The notes under the pieces: generated by a model
Database searches by the model: none
Told to the model about the DNA's origin: nothing
What the model saw: the letters and a program-made list of their open reading frames with translations, nothing else
Assembly: GCF_034932365.1 (NCBI RefSeq)
Contig: NZ_JAYGHR010000010.1
Span: forward strand, 1 to 64,000
Source of the DNA: Capilliphycus robustus
GTDB taxonomy: Bacteria > Cyanobacteriota > Cyanobacteriia > Cyanobacteriales > Microcoleaceae
Reading direction: 5' to 3'
Length of the DNA: 64,000 bases
Shown here: positions 1-9,335 of the stretch, piece by piece
Layout: the number at the start of each line of letters is the position of its first letter
Numbering within the stretch: position 1 is the stretch's first letter
Translations under genes and position numbers: made by a program

Positions 1-196
1 CCACCCCGAACCGGGAAAGTCTTACCGTCAGGGAAAAGTGTTTAAGTGTGGTTTTTGCGGTTTTGAACATGACGCTGACGTTAATGGAGCGTTGAATATT
101 GCTCAGTTAGGGGCTGTTGTAAACCAGCCGGAAATCTCGACCTATTCTTGTCAATTAGAGGGGCAACTTTTGTTGTTTCCTGATGGGGTGGGTTAG
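1..196 (+). CDS. tnpB: RNA-guided nuclease TnpB (IS200/IS605 family), C-terminal end only
   Basis: This is the 3' end of a tnpB gene cut by the window edge; the frame runs from position 2 to the TAG at 194-196. It encodes the second half of the zinc finger (CGFCG) followed by a DADVNGA motif, which in TnpB proteins supplies the third RuvC acidic residue. The stretch HPEPGKSYRQGK is close to HPEQGKSYRNGK in the complete copy at 56696-57874, so the two belong to the same subfamily, although the last 30 residues differ. The stop is followed within 10 bases by a right-end hairpin. Nothing can be said about the missing N-terminal part, so whether the gene is intact is unknown. Confidence 0.85.
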   Translation, partial: HPEPGKSYRQGKVFKCGFCGFEHDADVNGALNIAQLGAVVNQPEISTYSCQLEGQLLLFPDGVG

Positions 197-204
197 GGAT
201 AGAG

Positions 205-243
205 CCCACGCCAAAAGCTTTGCGTTGGCGATGGGTAGTTTAC
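205..243 (+). mobile_element. right-end hairpin of the tnpB element
   Basis: Bases 205-214 (CCCACGCCAA) pair with 225-235 (TTGGCGATGGG, one bulged A) to form a strong stem-loop just after the tnpB stop. It is followed by GTAGTTTAC. The element at 56696-57874 has the same layout: a hairpin at its tnpB 3' end followed by GTAAGCTTAC. This is the usual form of an IS200/IS605 right end, which also forms the 3' part of the guide RNA. The element boundary, inferred near 243, lies only about 50 bases before the glgB start. Confidence 0.65.
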
Positions 244-295
244 ATGAATTGCTCGTTTGAGATTAACCTGTTTGTAGTAGTAGCGTGTGAAACCC

Positions 296-2608
296 ATGAC
301 GACCATTGCACTAGATCAAATTGACCGGATTGTTTGGAATCATCATCACGATCCCTTTGAAGTTCTTGGCCCCCATCAGATCGAACGGGATGGCAAAACA
401 GTATGGGTAGTGCGAGCCTACCTCCCCACTGCTGACGCGGCATGGGTGATTTTGCCAGAGCAACGAGAAGAATATGCAATGCAGTCGGTGCATAACCCCC
501 ACTTCTTTGAATGTATTCTCGATTTTGATCTACCGAAACTCGCCAATTATCAAATTCGCTATAAGGAAGGGGAGCATGATCGGGTGATTTATGATCCCTA
601 TGCTTTCCGTTCTCCAAAACTGACTGACTTTGACATTCACCTGTTTACCGAAGGAAATCACCACCGCATCTATGAGAAACTTGGCGCTCACTTAGATACG
701 ATTGATGGGGTGAGTGGTGTTTACTTCGCGCTTTGGGCGCCGAATGCTCGTAACGTTTCGGTGTTGGGTGATTTCAACTATTGGGATGGCCGTAAACACC
801 AAATGCGGAAATTTGGCAATGGCGTTTGGGAACTGTTTATCCCGGAAGTCGGCGTTGGCGCTCATTACAAATACGAGGTGAAAAACTGGGAAGGACACAT
901 TTATGAAAAATCCGATCCCTACGGTTTTCAACAGGAAGTCAGACCTAAAACGGCTTCGATTGTTACCGATCTCGATACCTATCAGTGGAATGATGCTCAG
1001 TGGATGGAGGAGCGCCGCCACACTGAACCCCTGACTCAGCCGATTTCCGTTTATGAATGTCATATCGGATCGTGGAACCGGGCGCCGATGTCTGAACCCC
1101 ATAAACTCCCCGATGGCACTGTAGAACCTGCGATTCAAGCGATTGAACTTGATCCAGGTGGTCGCTTTTTGACCTATCGAGAAATGGCCGAGCAGTTAGT
1201 TCCCTATGTTAAGGAACTCGGCTATACCCATATTGAAATGCTTCCGGTCGCGGAACATCCGTTTGATGGATCTTGGGGCTATCAAGTCACAGGTTATTAT
1301 GCCCCGACGTCTCGCTTTGGAACGCCTCAAGATTTCATGTATCTTGTGGATAAATGCCATGAAAACGGGATTGGCGTGATTGTAGACTGGGTACCGGGAC
1401 ATTTTCCCAAAGACGGACATGGTTTGGCGTTTTTTGATGGGACTCACCTCTATGAACATGGCGACCCCCGCGTTGGAGAACATAAAGGCTGGGGAACGTT
1501 AGTTTTTAACTATGGTCGCAACGAAGTTCGTAATTTCCTGGTGGCTAACGCTCTATTCTGGTTTGATAAATACCATATTGACGGAATGCGGGTGGATGCA
1601 GTAGCTTCGATGCTCTACCTCAACTATTGTCGGGAAGATGGGGAATGGGTTGCTAATAAATACGGCGGTTGCGAACATATTGAAGCGGCTGATTTTATTC
1701 GTCAAACCAATCATGTCTTGTTCGGCTATCATCCCGGTACTTTGATGATTGCGGAAGAATCTACCTCCTGGCCGATGGTGTCTTGGCCGACCTATGTGGG
1801 CGGTTTAGGGTTTAACCTCAAGTGGAACATGGGCTGGATGCACGATATGTTGGATTATTTCCACATGGACCCTTGGTTCCGTCAGTTCCACCAAAATAAC
1901 ATCACTTTCAGTATTTGGTATCACCACAGCGAAAACTTCATGTTAGCCCTATCTCACGATGAGGTGGTACATGGTAAGAGTAATATATTGGGTAAAATGC
2001 CCGGTGATGATTGGCAAAAGTTTGCGAACGTCCGGTGTTTATTTGCCTATATGTTTGCTCACCCCGGTAAAAAGACGATGTTTATGGGGATGGAGTTTGC
2101 TCAGTGGAAGGAGTGGAACGCCTGGGGAACGCTAGAATGGGAGCTGATGCAATTTGAAGCTCATCAGGGTATTAAGCGCTTCTTCCAAGATGTAAATGCT
2201 CTCTATCGCTCTGAACCTGCACTCTATGAACAGGACTTTGCAGAGGAAGGGTTCCAGTGGATTGATTGTACCGATAACCGTCATAGTGTGGTGTCGTTTA
2301 TTCGTCGGGCTAAAGACACGAATGAGTTTATCGTGACGGTGTGTAATTTCACGCCTCAACCTCACAGTCACTATCGCATTGGGGTTCCTGAAGGGGGCTT
2401 CTATACGGAGTTGTTTAATAGTGACGCTCGTGAATATGGCGGAAGCAACATGGGGAACCTGGGCGGAAAGTGGACAGAAGAATGGTGGTTCCACAATTAT
2501 CCCCAATCGTTGGATCTGTGTTTACCGCCTCTGGGTGTATTGATGCTGAAGTTAGATCGAGAAAAAACGGCTGCTGCTTTAGCCGAAGGTGAAGCGTCTC
2601 AAGCCTAA
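296..2608 (+). CDS. glgB: 1,4-alpha-glucan branching enzyme GlgB
   Basis: Makes the alpha-1,6 branches of glycogen in the cytosol. The protein (about 770 residues, normal length for cyanobacterial GlgB) has an N-terminal carbohydrate-binding segment (HHDPFEVLGPH), a CBM48 module (YFALWAPNARNVSVLGDFNYWDG), the GH13 barrel with nucleophile region GMRVDAVASMLY, acid/base region LMIAEEST and LALSHDEVVHGK, and a C-terminal beta domain. A GTG lies in frame at 287, but the ATG at 296 gives the MTTIALDQ start expected for the family, so I chose it. The gene stands alone; the insertion-element end sits about 50 bases upstream, so its promoter may have been displaced or replaced. Its terminator (2651-2680) lies inside the 3' end of the convergent neighbour. 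Confidence 0.97.
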   Translation: MTTIALDQIDRIVWNHHHDPFEVLGPHQIERDGKTVWVVRAYLPTADAAWVILPEQREEYAMQSVHNPHFFECILDFDLPKLANYQIRYKEGEHDRVIYDPYAFRSPKLTDFDIHLFTEGNHHRIYEKLGAHLDTIDGVSGVYFALWAPNARNVSVLGDFNYWDGRKHQMRKFGNGVWELFIPEVGVGAHYKYEVKNWEGHIYEKSDPYGFQQEVRPKTASIVTDLDTYQWNDAQWMEERRHTEPLTQPISVYECHIGSWNRAPMSEPHKLPDGTVEPAIQAIELDPGGRFLTYREMAEQLVPYVKELGYTHIEMLPVAEHPFDGSWGYQVTGYYAPTSRFGTPQDFMYLVDKCHENGIGVIVDWVPGHFPKDGHGLAFFDGTHLYEHGDPRVGEHKGWGTLVFNYGRNEVRNFLVANALFWFDKYHIDGMRVDAVASMLYLNYCREDGEWVANKYGGCEHIEAADFIRQTNHVLFGYHPGTLMIAEESTSWPMVSWPTYVGGLGFNLKWNMGWMHDMLDYFHMDPWFRQFHQNNITFSIWYHHSENFMLALSHDEVVHGKSNILGKMPGDDWQKFANVRCLFAYMFAHPGKKTMFMGMEFAQWKEWNAWGTLEWELMQFEAHQGIKRFFQDVNALYRSEPALYEQDFAEEGFQWIDCTDNRHSVVSFIRRAKDTNEFIVTVCNFTPQPHSHYRIGVPEGGFYTELFNSDAREYGGSNMGNLGGKWTEEWWFHNYPQSLDLCLPPLGVLMLKLDREKTAAALAEGEASQA

Positions 2609-2638
2609 ATTCGTTTATCTATAGGATCTGACTGGAGT

Positions 2639-4447
2639 TTAGAATAATTGCCCAGTTTCTTGGAGAGACTGGGTTTTTTTGCTGTTAATATTTTTGTTAA
2701 TTATAATGCGATCGCGTCCTTGCTGTTTGGCTTGATAAAGGGCGTGATCGGCTGCATTCACTAAAATATTGGAAGCAGTCAGACAACTCGGAATCAGACT
2801 CGAAATCCCTAAACTTAAGGTGATATATTGACTAATATCAGACTTGACATGAGGAATGTGAAGCTGTCGAATTTTATCGCGAATTAATTCGGCGACTTGC
2901 ACCGCCCCATCAACATCCGTATTCGGTAAAATCACTACAAATTCTTCACCGCCATAACGAGCGACTAAATCGGTTGAACGTTTGACGGCTTGAGCCATTG
3001 CTTGAGCAACTTGAACTAAACATTCATCTCCCGCTTGATGACCATAATGATCGTTATAACCTTTAAAATAATCCACATCACACAGAATTAAAGAAATAGG
3101 TTGTTGTTCACGAGCCGCTCGACACCATTCTCGATCTAATGTTTCATCAAAGCTACGACGATTAGCAATTTGAGTCAAACCGTCAATATTGGCTAAATGT
3201 TGTAATTTTTGGTTGGCTTCTTCTAAGGCGGCTAGAATTTTCTGACGTTCGCTAATATCTTTTACAATTGTTAATATACAAGTTTTATTTTCAACTTCTA
3301 TCAATTCTGCTGAAATCAAAAGGGTTTTAATTTTCCCTGTTTTGGTTCTAAATTCAAAATCTTTATCCCTCACCATCTGGCTTTTCTGCAAAGCTTTAAT
3401 AAACTTCATCCGTTCATTTAAATTAACCCAAACATTGAGTTCTTTAACGGTTTTATAAATCACTTCCTCTCGTTGATATTCCATCACACGACAAAAACTT
3501 TCATTCACTTCTAAATAACGTCCTTCTTCTAGAGTTGTAATCACAATTGGATCAGGACTCGCACGGAAAGCAGAAGCAAACTTTTCTTCAGATTGTTGTA
3601 AAGCTTCTTCAATTTGTTTGCGTTCAGTAATATCGGTTTGTATGCCAATATAGTGAGTGAAATTTCCGGCATCATCTCGCACTGGAGAAATAGAAACTTC
3701 ATTCCAGAAAAGAACTCCATCTTGGCGATAGTTCCGCAGGATAACTGAACAATCTTCGTGATTTTTTAGGGCATTACGAATAATCTCTAAATTGGCTTGA
3801 TCTCGATCTTCCTGTTGTAAAAAACGGCAATTTTTACCCCGAACTTCTAAAGCGGAATAGCCAGTGATTCTTTCAAAAGCTTGATTCACATAAATAATCG
3901 GATGATCGCTTTGAGTTGCATCGGTAATAATCACACCATTACGACAAGCAGAGATGGCTTTATCAAATAGTCTTAACTGGGTTTCTACTTGCTGGCGTTT
4001 AATAATTTCTTGGCGGAGGAGTTGATTTTGTTCTTTGAGTTGTTTTTTTTGATCTTGAAGTTTTAATTGCAGTTGAACTCTCACTAATACTTCTTCAGCT
4101 TGAAAGGGTTTAGTGATATAATCTATTCCGCCCACTTGAAAAGCTTTGACTTTATTAAAGGCTTCGTTAAAGGCACTGATAAAAATAATCGGAATATCAG
4201 AAGTTGCTGGATTTTCTTTGATTTTTTTACAAACTTCATAACCATCTATTCCCGGCATGACAATATCTAGTAAAATTAAATCTGGAGGCTTAGAAAATGC
4301 TGAGTTTAAAGCCATTTCACCATGAATTGCTTTTCGCAGCTTATACCCTTGAGCGCCGAGAATTTGAGTTAAAATTTTTATATTGTCAGGCTGATCATCA
4401 ACGATTAAAATATTTGCAGGTTGAGAAGATGCTAAGAGGTTATTCAT
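2639..4447 (-). CDS. response regulator with REC-LOV-PAS-GGDEF architecture (diguanylate cyclase)
   Basis: Predicted cytosolic diguanylate cyclase with 602 residues from the ATG at 4447. A longer frame begins at a TTG (4468) that overlaps the upstream kinase; the ATG begins 4 bases after the kinase stop and leads straight into the receiver. Domains: REC (about 12-125, phospho-acceptor Asp61 in LLDIVMPG, Lys113), coiled coil, a PAS/LOV domain (about 160-275) with GKNCRFLQ, NYRQDGVLFWN and GIQTDIT, a second PAS (about 285-400), then GGDEF with GGEEF at 499-503 and an RSTD product-inhibition site at 490-493. The LOV cysteine (Cys207) is the one that forms a flavin adduct under blue light in this family. 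The kinase just upstream is the likely phosphate donor. Function is inferred from motifs. Confidence 0.9.
   Translation of the reverse strand: MNNLLASSQPANILIVDDQPDNIKILTQILGAQGYKLRKAIHGEMALNSAFSKPPDLILLDIVMPGIDGYEVCKKIKENPATSDIPIIFISAFNEAFNKVKAFQVGGIDYITKPFQAEEVLVRVQLQLKLQDQKKQLKEQNQLLRQEIIKRQQVETQLRLFDKAISACRNGVIITDATQSDHPIIYVNQAFERITGYSALEVRGKNCRFLQQEDRDQANLEIIRNALKNHEDCSVILRNYRQDGVLFWNEVSISPVRDDAGNFTHYIGIQTDITERKQIEEALQQSEEKFASAFRASPDPIVITTLEEGRYLEVNESFCRVMEYQREEVIYKTVKELNVWVNLNERMKFIKALQKSQMVRDKDFEFRTKTGKIKTLLISAELIEVENKTCILTIVKDISERQKILAALEEANQKLQHLANIDGLTQIANRRSFDETLDREWCRAAREQQPISLILCDVDYFKGYNDHYGHQAGDECLVQVAQAMAQAVKRSTDLVARYGGEEFVVILPNTDVDGAVQVAELIRDKIRQLHIPHVKSDISQYITLSLGISSLIPSCLTASNILVNAADHALYQAKQQGRDRIIINKNINSKKTQSLQETGQLF
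2651..2680 (+). terminator. rho-independent terminator of glgB
   Basis: CCCAGT (2651-2656) pairs with ACTGGG (2668-2673) and is followed by seven T residues. It faces glgB, 43 bases after its stop. It lies within the last codons of the opposite-strand gene (2639-4447), so the same DNA codes for that protein's C-terminus. Confidence 0.8.
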
Positions 4448-4451
4448 TTTT

Positions 4452-7400
4452 TTATCTGATCGGTTCAATGATATCTATAATTTTATCAAAACGAAAATTT
4501 TGAACGCAATCTGTTAAAGCTGCTGCAAGAGTTGCATGATTTTCAGGAATTTGAGCGATCAGCGTTAAAATGCAGTCATCATCTAAATCCATTGAGGCTT
4601 GATAAACTTCCTCTAACCAATCTGCTGACATCACCTTTAAACGCTCTGCATCCAAAGTATAACGGATTGTTTCCTTTTCAGCTAAATGGGTTTCTTCATA
4701 AACATAACGAACTCCTAAATGTTTTTCGATCATTTCAAATATTATAGATTCTTCAAACGGTTTGCGAACAAAATCATCACATCCGGCTGAGAGAATAATG
4801 TTTTTGTCATCTTTTAACACACTGGCTGTAATCGCAATAATCGCTGTTGCTTGCCCTTTTATTGTCGTTTTAATCTGTTTTGTTGCTTCATAACCATCCA
4901 TCACAGGCATTCTCATATCCATAAAAATCAAATGGGGTTCCCAATCTTGCCAAATTTTAATTGCTTCTTTACCGTTTGTTGCTTCTTGGAGTTCAAACCC
5001 CAGAGGATTTAGGAGTTTAATTAAAAGTTTACGGTTAATCAGATTATCATCAACAATTAGAAGTTTATAAGACGGTTGATTGGGTTCAAGGGCAATAATC
5101 CGACGCTGCGAGATTTTCGTTTCAACTTCTGTCAGATTAACTAAGTTTACCTGAATTTTAAAGCTAAAAACACTTCCAATTCCCACTTGACTTTTAAGGT
5201 TAATCTCACCGCCCATCAGTTGCACAAATTTCTGACTAATTGCCAACCCCAAACCCGTTCCTTCTTGAACTTGTTTTCCACTTTGAGTTTGACTAAAGGC
5301 TTCAAAGAGTTGATTGAGTTCTTCGGGAGCGATACCCACTCCTGTATCTTCGACTTCAAAATAGAGGGTTTCGGTTAAAGGTTCTGTTTCTGGAGTTGAT
5401 AAGCTTTTGACTCTCACAGATACACCGCCTACTTTTGTGAACTTCATAGCATTACTGAGTAAGTTAATTAAAACTTCCCGTAACTTAATCTCATCCGTTT
5501 GAATATATTGAGGAACATCATCAGCTCGTTCAAAATCTAATTGTAATCCTTTATTAATCGATTTAAACTTAAATAATTCTTCTATTTCATCTAACAGTCG
5601 ATAGAAATCAAAGCTTTTGAGGTTGAGTGTTATTTTTCCAGCTTCTATTTTACACAGATCTAAAATATTATTAATCAGCGTCAACAAATATTCACCACTC
5701 CGTTTAATAATGTTAATATCTTCTCGATGATCACTTGAAAGATCATTAGAATCAGTCATCAGTTGAGAAAACCCAAGAATAGCATTGAGGGGAGTGCGTA
5801 ATTCATGGCTCATATTGGCAATAAACTCACTTTTCGCTCTGTTTGCAACTTCGGCTTTTTCTTTGGCTTCTGCGAGTTCTTGAGTGCGTTGAGCAACTTG
5901 TATCTCTAAGGTTCGGTTATAATCTGCTAAAAGTTGTTCGGCTTGTTTACGTTGGGCAATATCTTGAAAAGCGGCAATTGTATAAATAATATTACCTTGT
6001 TCATTATAAATCGGAGTTGCCCAAACTTCTAGGGGTATAATTTGATCACGATACTGAACTTCTAGATCATCAGCGTAGACTGTTTTTCCAGTTAAAGCAC
6101 GAACAACGGGTAAAGCTTCTGTGGGATAAAGTTTTCCGGTTACCGCTTGATAAATTTGGTAAGCTTGACTCAGTTCTTTTGTTTCAGCATCCAAAGGAGA
6201 TTGAATGTTTAAAAGTTTTCTACTGGCTTGATTCGTATAATAAACCTTTCCGGTTTTATCATGAACTGAAACTCCCACAGGTAAAGCTTCTAGATATTGA
6301 ATCAGGCGATGTTCACTATCTTTGAGTTCCGCAAAAGAAGTTTGAAGTTGATCAGCCATTTGATTGAAAGAATCAGCGAGTTCTCCCAATTCATTCGTGC
6401 GTTTTATTTCTGTGATTTTATCCCATTTTCCCTGAGCGATATCTTTAGCGGCTTGATTTAATTTAAGAATGGGTTTTGTTAGCCAACGAGCCGTGAGAAT
6501 GCCTAAAAGAGTTGCTACTGTTAAAGCTATAATACATAAAATAACGGTGGTTTTAGTATTGGCATGAATCCTTGCCATAAAGTCAGATTCAGGAACAACA
6601 ATTACCGTCAAGAAGTCTAAGTTTTTGTCTTGTTGAGTTCGACTGACTTGTAAAAAATAACTTTTATTGTCTAATTTAAACTTAAGTTGTTGACGATGAT
6701 CAATGTGCTTGAGACTCGGAAAATGGTAAAATAAGGCTTGGGTGGCACTGCGAACGAGAAAACTTTGACTGTTAATCGCTAACTTTTTCCGTCTTTTTGG
6801 ATCGAGGGTTTTGGCTTTGTCAGTATCAAAGTTTTGATTAAAAGGCATTTCTCCTGTAGAAGTTGCAATCAAAAAACCTTCAGAATTAATAAGAAATGCT
6901 TCTCCGGTTTTACCAATATCTAGCTTTGCTAAAAAATCTCCAATTTGAGAGAGATGAAAAGCCGCAGTCACCACTCCAGAAAAATTGCCTTTCTGATCAT
7001 AGAAGGGTTGAAAATTTACGAGGGTTACAATCGGTTTGTCATAACCTAAAGGCGCAGAAACACTGTGTATCCAGATTAATTTTCCTGCCTCTCTTGTTCG
7101 GCTATACCAAGGATTACCGGGCGGATCGTTATGAGGATCGTAACGATGAGTTTCAATCAGTTGAATCGGATTGCCTTGCTCATTCAGTTTGTAGTTATAT
7201 TGTTCTCCTTGAGTAGATTGATTAGAAATTCTCAGAACTAGAGATCCCGGTTCTATAGCTTCAATTAATAAAAAATCTTTCGTTTCGGTGACAATTCCAA
7301 TAGCATTAGCCCGATCAAAAATTTTAATTTGTTGCCAAAAGTAACGCTGTAAAAGTTCGAGATCATCGGAAGGCAAAATCCCCATTTTTAGGATTTCTGC

Positions 7401-7637
7401 ATTATTACGGGTAACTTTTTCTAGGCTATTCAAATAATTGGAAAAATTCTGCTCAACCCGATCTCCTATTTCATCCATTAACTGATGTGCTAAATCTTCA
7501 ACGGCTTTTTGTCCGTTTTTATAGGAAAGATAGCCCACTAATCCGACTATCCCAAAGATTTGGAGCATAAAGGGAACAATCAGAACGACTCGCAGGGGTA
7601 GTCTAGCAAAAACTTTAGCAAACGGTTTTATCGGCAT
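4452..7637 (-). CDS. membrane hybrid histidine kinase: dCache-HAMP-PAS-HisKA-HATPase-REC
   Basis: Transmembrane sensor kinase of 1061 residues. One membrane helix (about 17-37), a periplasmic double Cache sensor (about 40-355), a second helix (about 364-384), HAMP (386-440), a PAS domain (about 443-565), a coiled coil, HisKA with His611 in SHELRTPLNAIL, the ATPase domain with GTGLGLAIS (793-801), and a C-terminal receiver with Asp907 in FMDMRMPVMDG. A further 85 residues follow the receiver; I see no HPt-type histidine motif there. It is the first gene of a two-gene unit with the REC-LOV-PAS-GGDEF protein, separated by 4 bases, so signal flow from kinase to cyclase is likely. Cache domains usually bind small molecules; the ligand is unknown. 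Confidence 0.92.
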   Translation of the reverse strand: MPIKPFAKVFARLPLRVVLIVPFMLQIFGIVGLVGYLSYKNGQKAVEDLAHQLMDEIGDRVEQNFSNYLNSLEKVTRNNAEILKMGILPSDDLELLQRYFWQQIKIFDRANAIGIVTETKDFLLIEAIEPGSLVLRISNQSTQGEQYNYKLNEQGNPIQLIETHRYDPHNDPPGNPWYSRTREAGKLIWIHSVSAPLGYDKPIVTLVNFQPFYDQKGNFSGVVTAAFHLSQIGDFLAKLDIGKTGEAFLINSEGFLIATSTGEMPFNQNFDTDKAKTLDPKRRKKLAINSQSFLVRSATQALFYHFPSLKHIDHRQQLKFKLDNKSYFLQVSRTQQDKNLDFLTVIVVPESDFMARIHANTKTTVILCIIALTVATLLGILTARWLTKPILKLNQAAKDIAQGKWDKITEIKRTNELGELADSFNQMADQLQTSFAELKDSEHRLIQYLEALPVGVSVHDKTGKVYYTNQASRKLLNIQSPLDAETKELSQAYQIYQAVTGKLYPTEALPVVRALTGKTVYADDLEVQYRDQIIPLEVWATPIYNEQGNIIYTIAAFQDIAQRKQAEQLLADYNRTLEIQVAQRTQELAEAKEKAEVANRAKSEFIANMSHELRTPLNAILGFSQLMTDSNDLSSDHREDINIIKRSGEYLLTLINNILDLCKIEAGKITLNLKSFDFYRLLDEIEELFKFKSINKGLQLDFERADDVPQYIQTDEIKLREVLINLLSNAMKFTKVGGVSVRVKSLSTPETEPLTETLYFEVEDTGVGIAPEELNQLFEAFSQTQSGKQVQEGTGLGLAISQKFVQLMGGEINLKSQVGIGSVFSFKIQVNLVNLTEVETKISQRRIIALEPNQPSYKLLIVDDNLINRKLLIKLLNPLGFELQEATNGKEAIKIWQDWEPHLIFMDMRMPVMDGYEATKQIKTTIKGQATAIIAITASVLKDDKNIILSAGCDDFVRKPFEESIIFEMIEKHLGVRYVYEETHLAEKETIRYTLDAERLKVMSADWLEEVYQASMDLDDDCILTLIAQIPENHATLAAALTDCVQNFRFDKIIDIIEPIR

Positions 7638-7751
7638 AGCAGTCAGGTCATTTTATCTGACTTGATCATTCCAATAATAACTCTGATTGCATGAACTGAG
7701 AAAATCTAGCGAAATCAATGATAAAGTTTTTGGGATTCCTCAACCCTATCT

Positions 7752-8957
7752 TTAAGATTTGTTATAAGAAGCTGCCATTTGAGCGATCGCAGGTAAAGGT
7801 AATCCCGGCGGATAAGTTCCTTCTGATTTAATCCGTTTGATCTCACTTTCAGGAACAGGAACTTTCAATTGAGTTAACACCGCTCTAACAATATCACCGC
7901 GATCAATAATACCTGCGACAGCACCCGCAGGAGATAAAACGGTAATTCGGGGAAGTTTTTGGATTTCTAGATAATTAATCACTTCAACTAAGGGTGATTT
8001 TTCCGAGACTGTTACTAATTGAGCGAGCGGTGTGACAATATCATGTAGGGTTTGAATATTCCACTGACTGCGTTCAATCACCCGTAGAGCCTCAACCGAA
8101 ACTAAACCCCGATAACGACCATCAGACGCCGCAAAATACACCGGAATAATATCAGGTGTAATCAGATATTCATCGGCAAATTCTCGCAGGGTTAAATCGG
8201 CATCAACAACGCGAAATTCCCGCGTCATCGTTTGTTCGGCGGTGATTTTGAGTAAAATTTCTTGTAAGTCAGTCATGCGATTGTAGGAGGTTGCATTCCG
8301 AATCGCAAACCAACCAATAAACGCGATCCACAATCCCCCAAATTGATTTTCTGCTAAGGAGATTGTTAATCCTAATGCGATCGCTAACCAACCGATGAGT
8401 TGACCTGTTCTCGCCGCCCAACGAACCCCTGTAAAACGACTTCCTGTGAATTTCCACACGGCTGCTTTTAAGACTTGACCGCCATCTAAAGGTAAGCCGG
8501 GAATCATATTAAATAGAGCTAAAACGAGGTTAATTCCAGCTAGCCGATCCGCTAAGGCTCCTGTTAAACTCGATTCGGGCAGAACCTCAGCCGTTAAACT
8601 CAAAACAAAAAATAATCCTAAACTAACGAGAGGGCCTGCAATTGCCACTTGAAAAGCTTGACCCGGAGTTTTGGATTCCCGATCAATGGATGCAATCCCT
8701 CCAAACAAAAATAAAGTGATAGAATTGACTTGAATTCCTTGAGATTTGGCGACTAAACTATGCCCTAGCTCATGCAATAATACAGAGCCAAATAACAAAA
8801 GCGACACGGCTAATCCCGCAGTCCACGACAAGATTTGCCCCCACTCCAAGTAGTCCTGCCCATTGGCAAGGGTTACGACTAGCAAAATTAAAAACCAAGA
8901 AGAATCGATATAGAGTGGAATGCCAAATATCGATCCAATTCGCCAACCTGCTTGCAT
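7752..8957 (-). CDS. site-2 protease family zinc metalloprotease with CBS domains
   Basis: Intramembrane M50 protease of 401 residues. The zinc site is HELGH at 62-66, with the third ligand in NMIPGLPLDGGQ (Asp158). Several membrane helices surround these motifs (about 22-60, 105-125, 140-155, 185-220). The C-terminal part (about 240-370) reads as a pair of CBS domains, which often sense adenine nucleotides. This is the SpoIVFB-like branch widespread in cyanobacteria and plastids. The substrate is unknown. It starts at an ATG and has psaK upstream on the same strand about 100 bases away, but no operon is evident. Confidence 0.92.
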   Translation of the reverse strand: MQAGWRIGSIFGIPLYIDSSWFLILLVVTLANGQDYLEWGQILSWTAGLAVSLLLFGSVLLHELGHSLVAKSQGIQVNSITLFLFGGIASIDRESKTPGQAFQVAIAGPLVSLGLFFVLSLTAEVLPESSLTGALADRLAGINLVLALFNMIPGLPLDGGQVLKAAVWKFTGSRFTGVRWAARTGQLIGWLAIALGLTISLAENQFGGLWIAFIGWFAIRNATSYNRMTDLQEILLKITAEQTMTREFRVVDADLTLREFADEYLITPDIIPVYFAASDGRYRGLVSVEALRVIERSQWNIQTLHDIVTPLAQLVTVSEKSPLVEVINYLEIQKLPRITVLSPAGAVAGIIDRGDIVRAVLTQLKVPVPESEIKRIKSEGTYPPGLPLPAIAQMAASYNKS

Positions 8958-9056
8958 GAGCTTTGTCCTTGACTTTCGCTATTCCTGTTGTTGATATCCA
9001 GGATTGATTGATCTTCTTTCTTCCAGTGTACCAACAACAGCCTTATTCGTTGAGCT

Positions 9057-9335
9057 TTAGAGGACGCCTGCGTTACTCAGTCCGAGAATCATTCCGGCAC
9101 CGAGTAGATGTCCGAAACTGGCTGTAGCCAGCAATTCGGGAACACCGAAACCTGCAAATAAACCGGGTAATTGCACCGGGAGAGCGGGGCCTTTGCCGCG
9201 ATTTTGAATCGCATAAAATCCAATGATGATCGCAAATAAGTTACAGGCGATCATTACCAGTGCCACTTTCGGCGACCACGCTGCGGTTGAGGGAACGGTA
9301 GATTGCACAGCCAGAAGTAAAGATGAGTAAATCAA
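9057..9335 (-). CDS. psaK: photosystem I reaction centre subunit X (PsaK)
   Basis: Small two-helix thylakoid membrane subunit at the edge of photosystem I, 92 residues. Helix one is around VALVMIACNLFAIIIGF and helix two around SFGHLLGAGMILGL; the motifs PELLATASFGH and LGLSNAGVL are characteristic. The start codon is TTG: no ATG lies upstream of the first helix, and an AGGAG motif sits 9 bases before the TTG. The first 20 or so residues are probably removed or lie at the lumenal side, as in other PsaK proteins. A single-gene unit; no regulator site identified. Confidence 0.95.
   Translation of the reverse strand: MIYSSLLLAVQSTVPSTAAWSPKVALVMIACNLFAIIIGFYAIQNRGKGPALPVQLPGLFAGFGVPELLATASFGHLLGAGMILGLSNAGVL

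Noticed and set aside
692..1138. 148-codon minus-strand frame inside glgB
   Set aside because: Shadow of glgB, whose own frame has strong family motifs across the whole stretch.
4452..4700. HPt domain at the C-terminus of the hybrid kinase
   Set aside because: No histidine in an HPt-type motif; the tail is helical but unassigned.
7380..7637. Separate cleavable signal peptide for the hybrid kinase
   Set aside because: The N-terminal helix fits a membrane anchor of a dCache kinase, with a second helix at residues 364-384.
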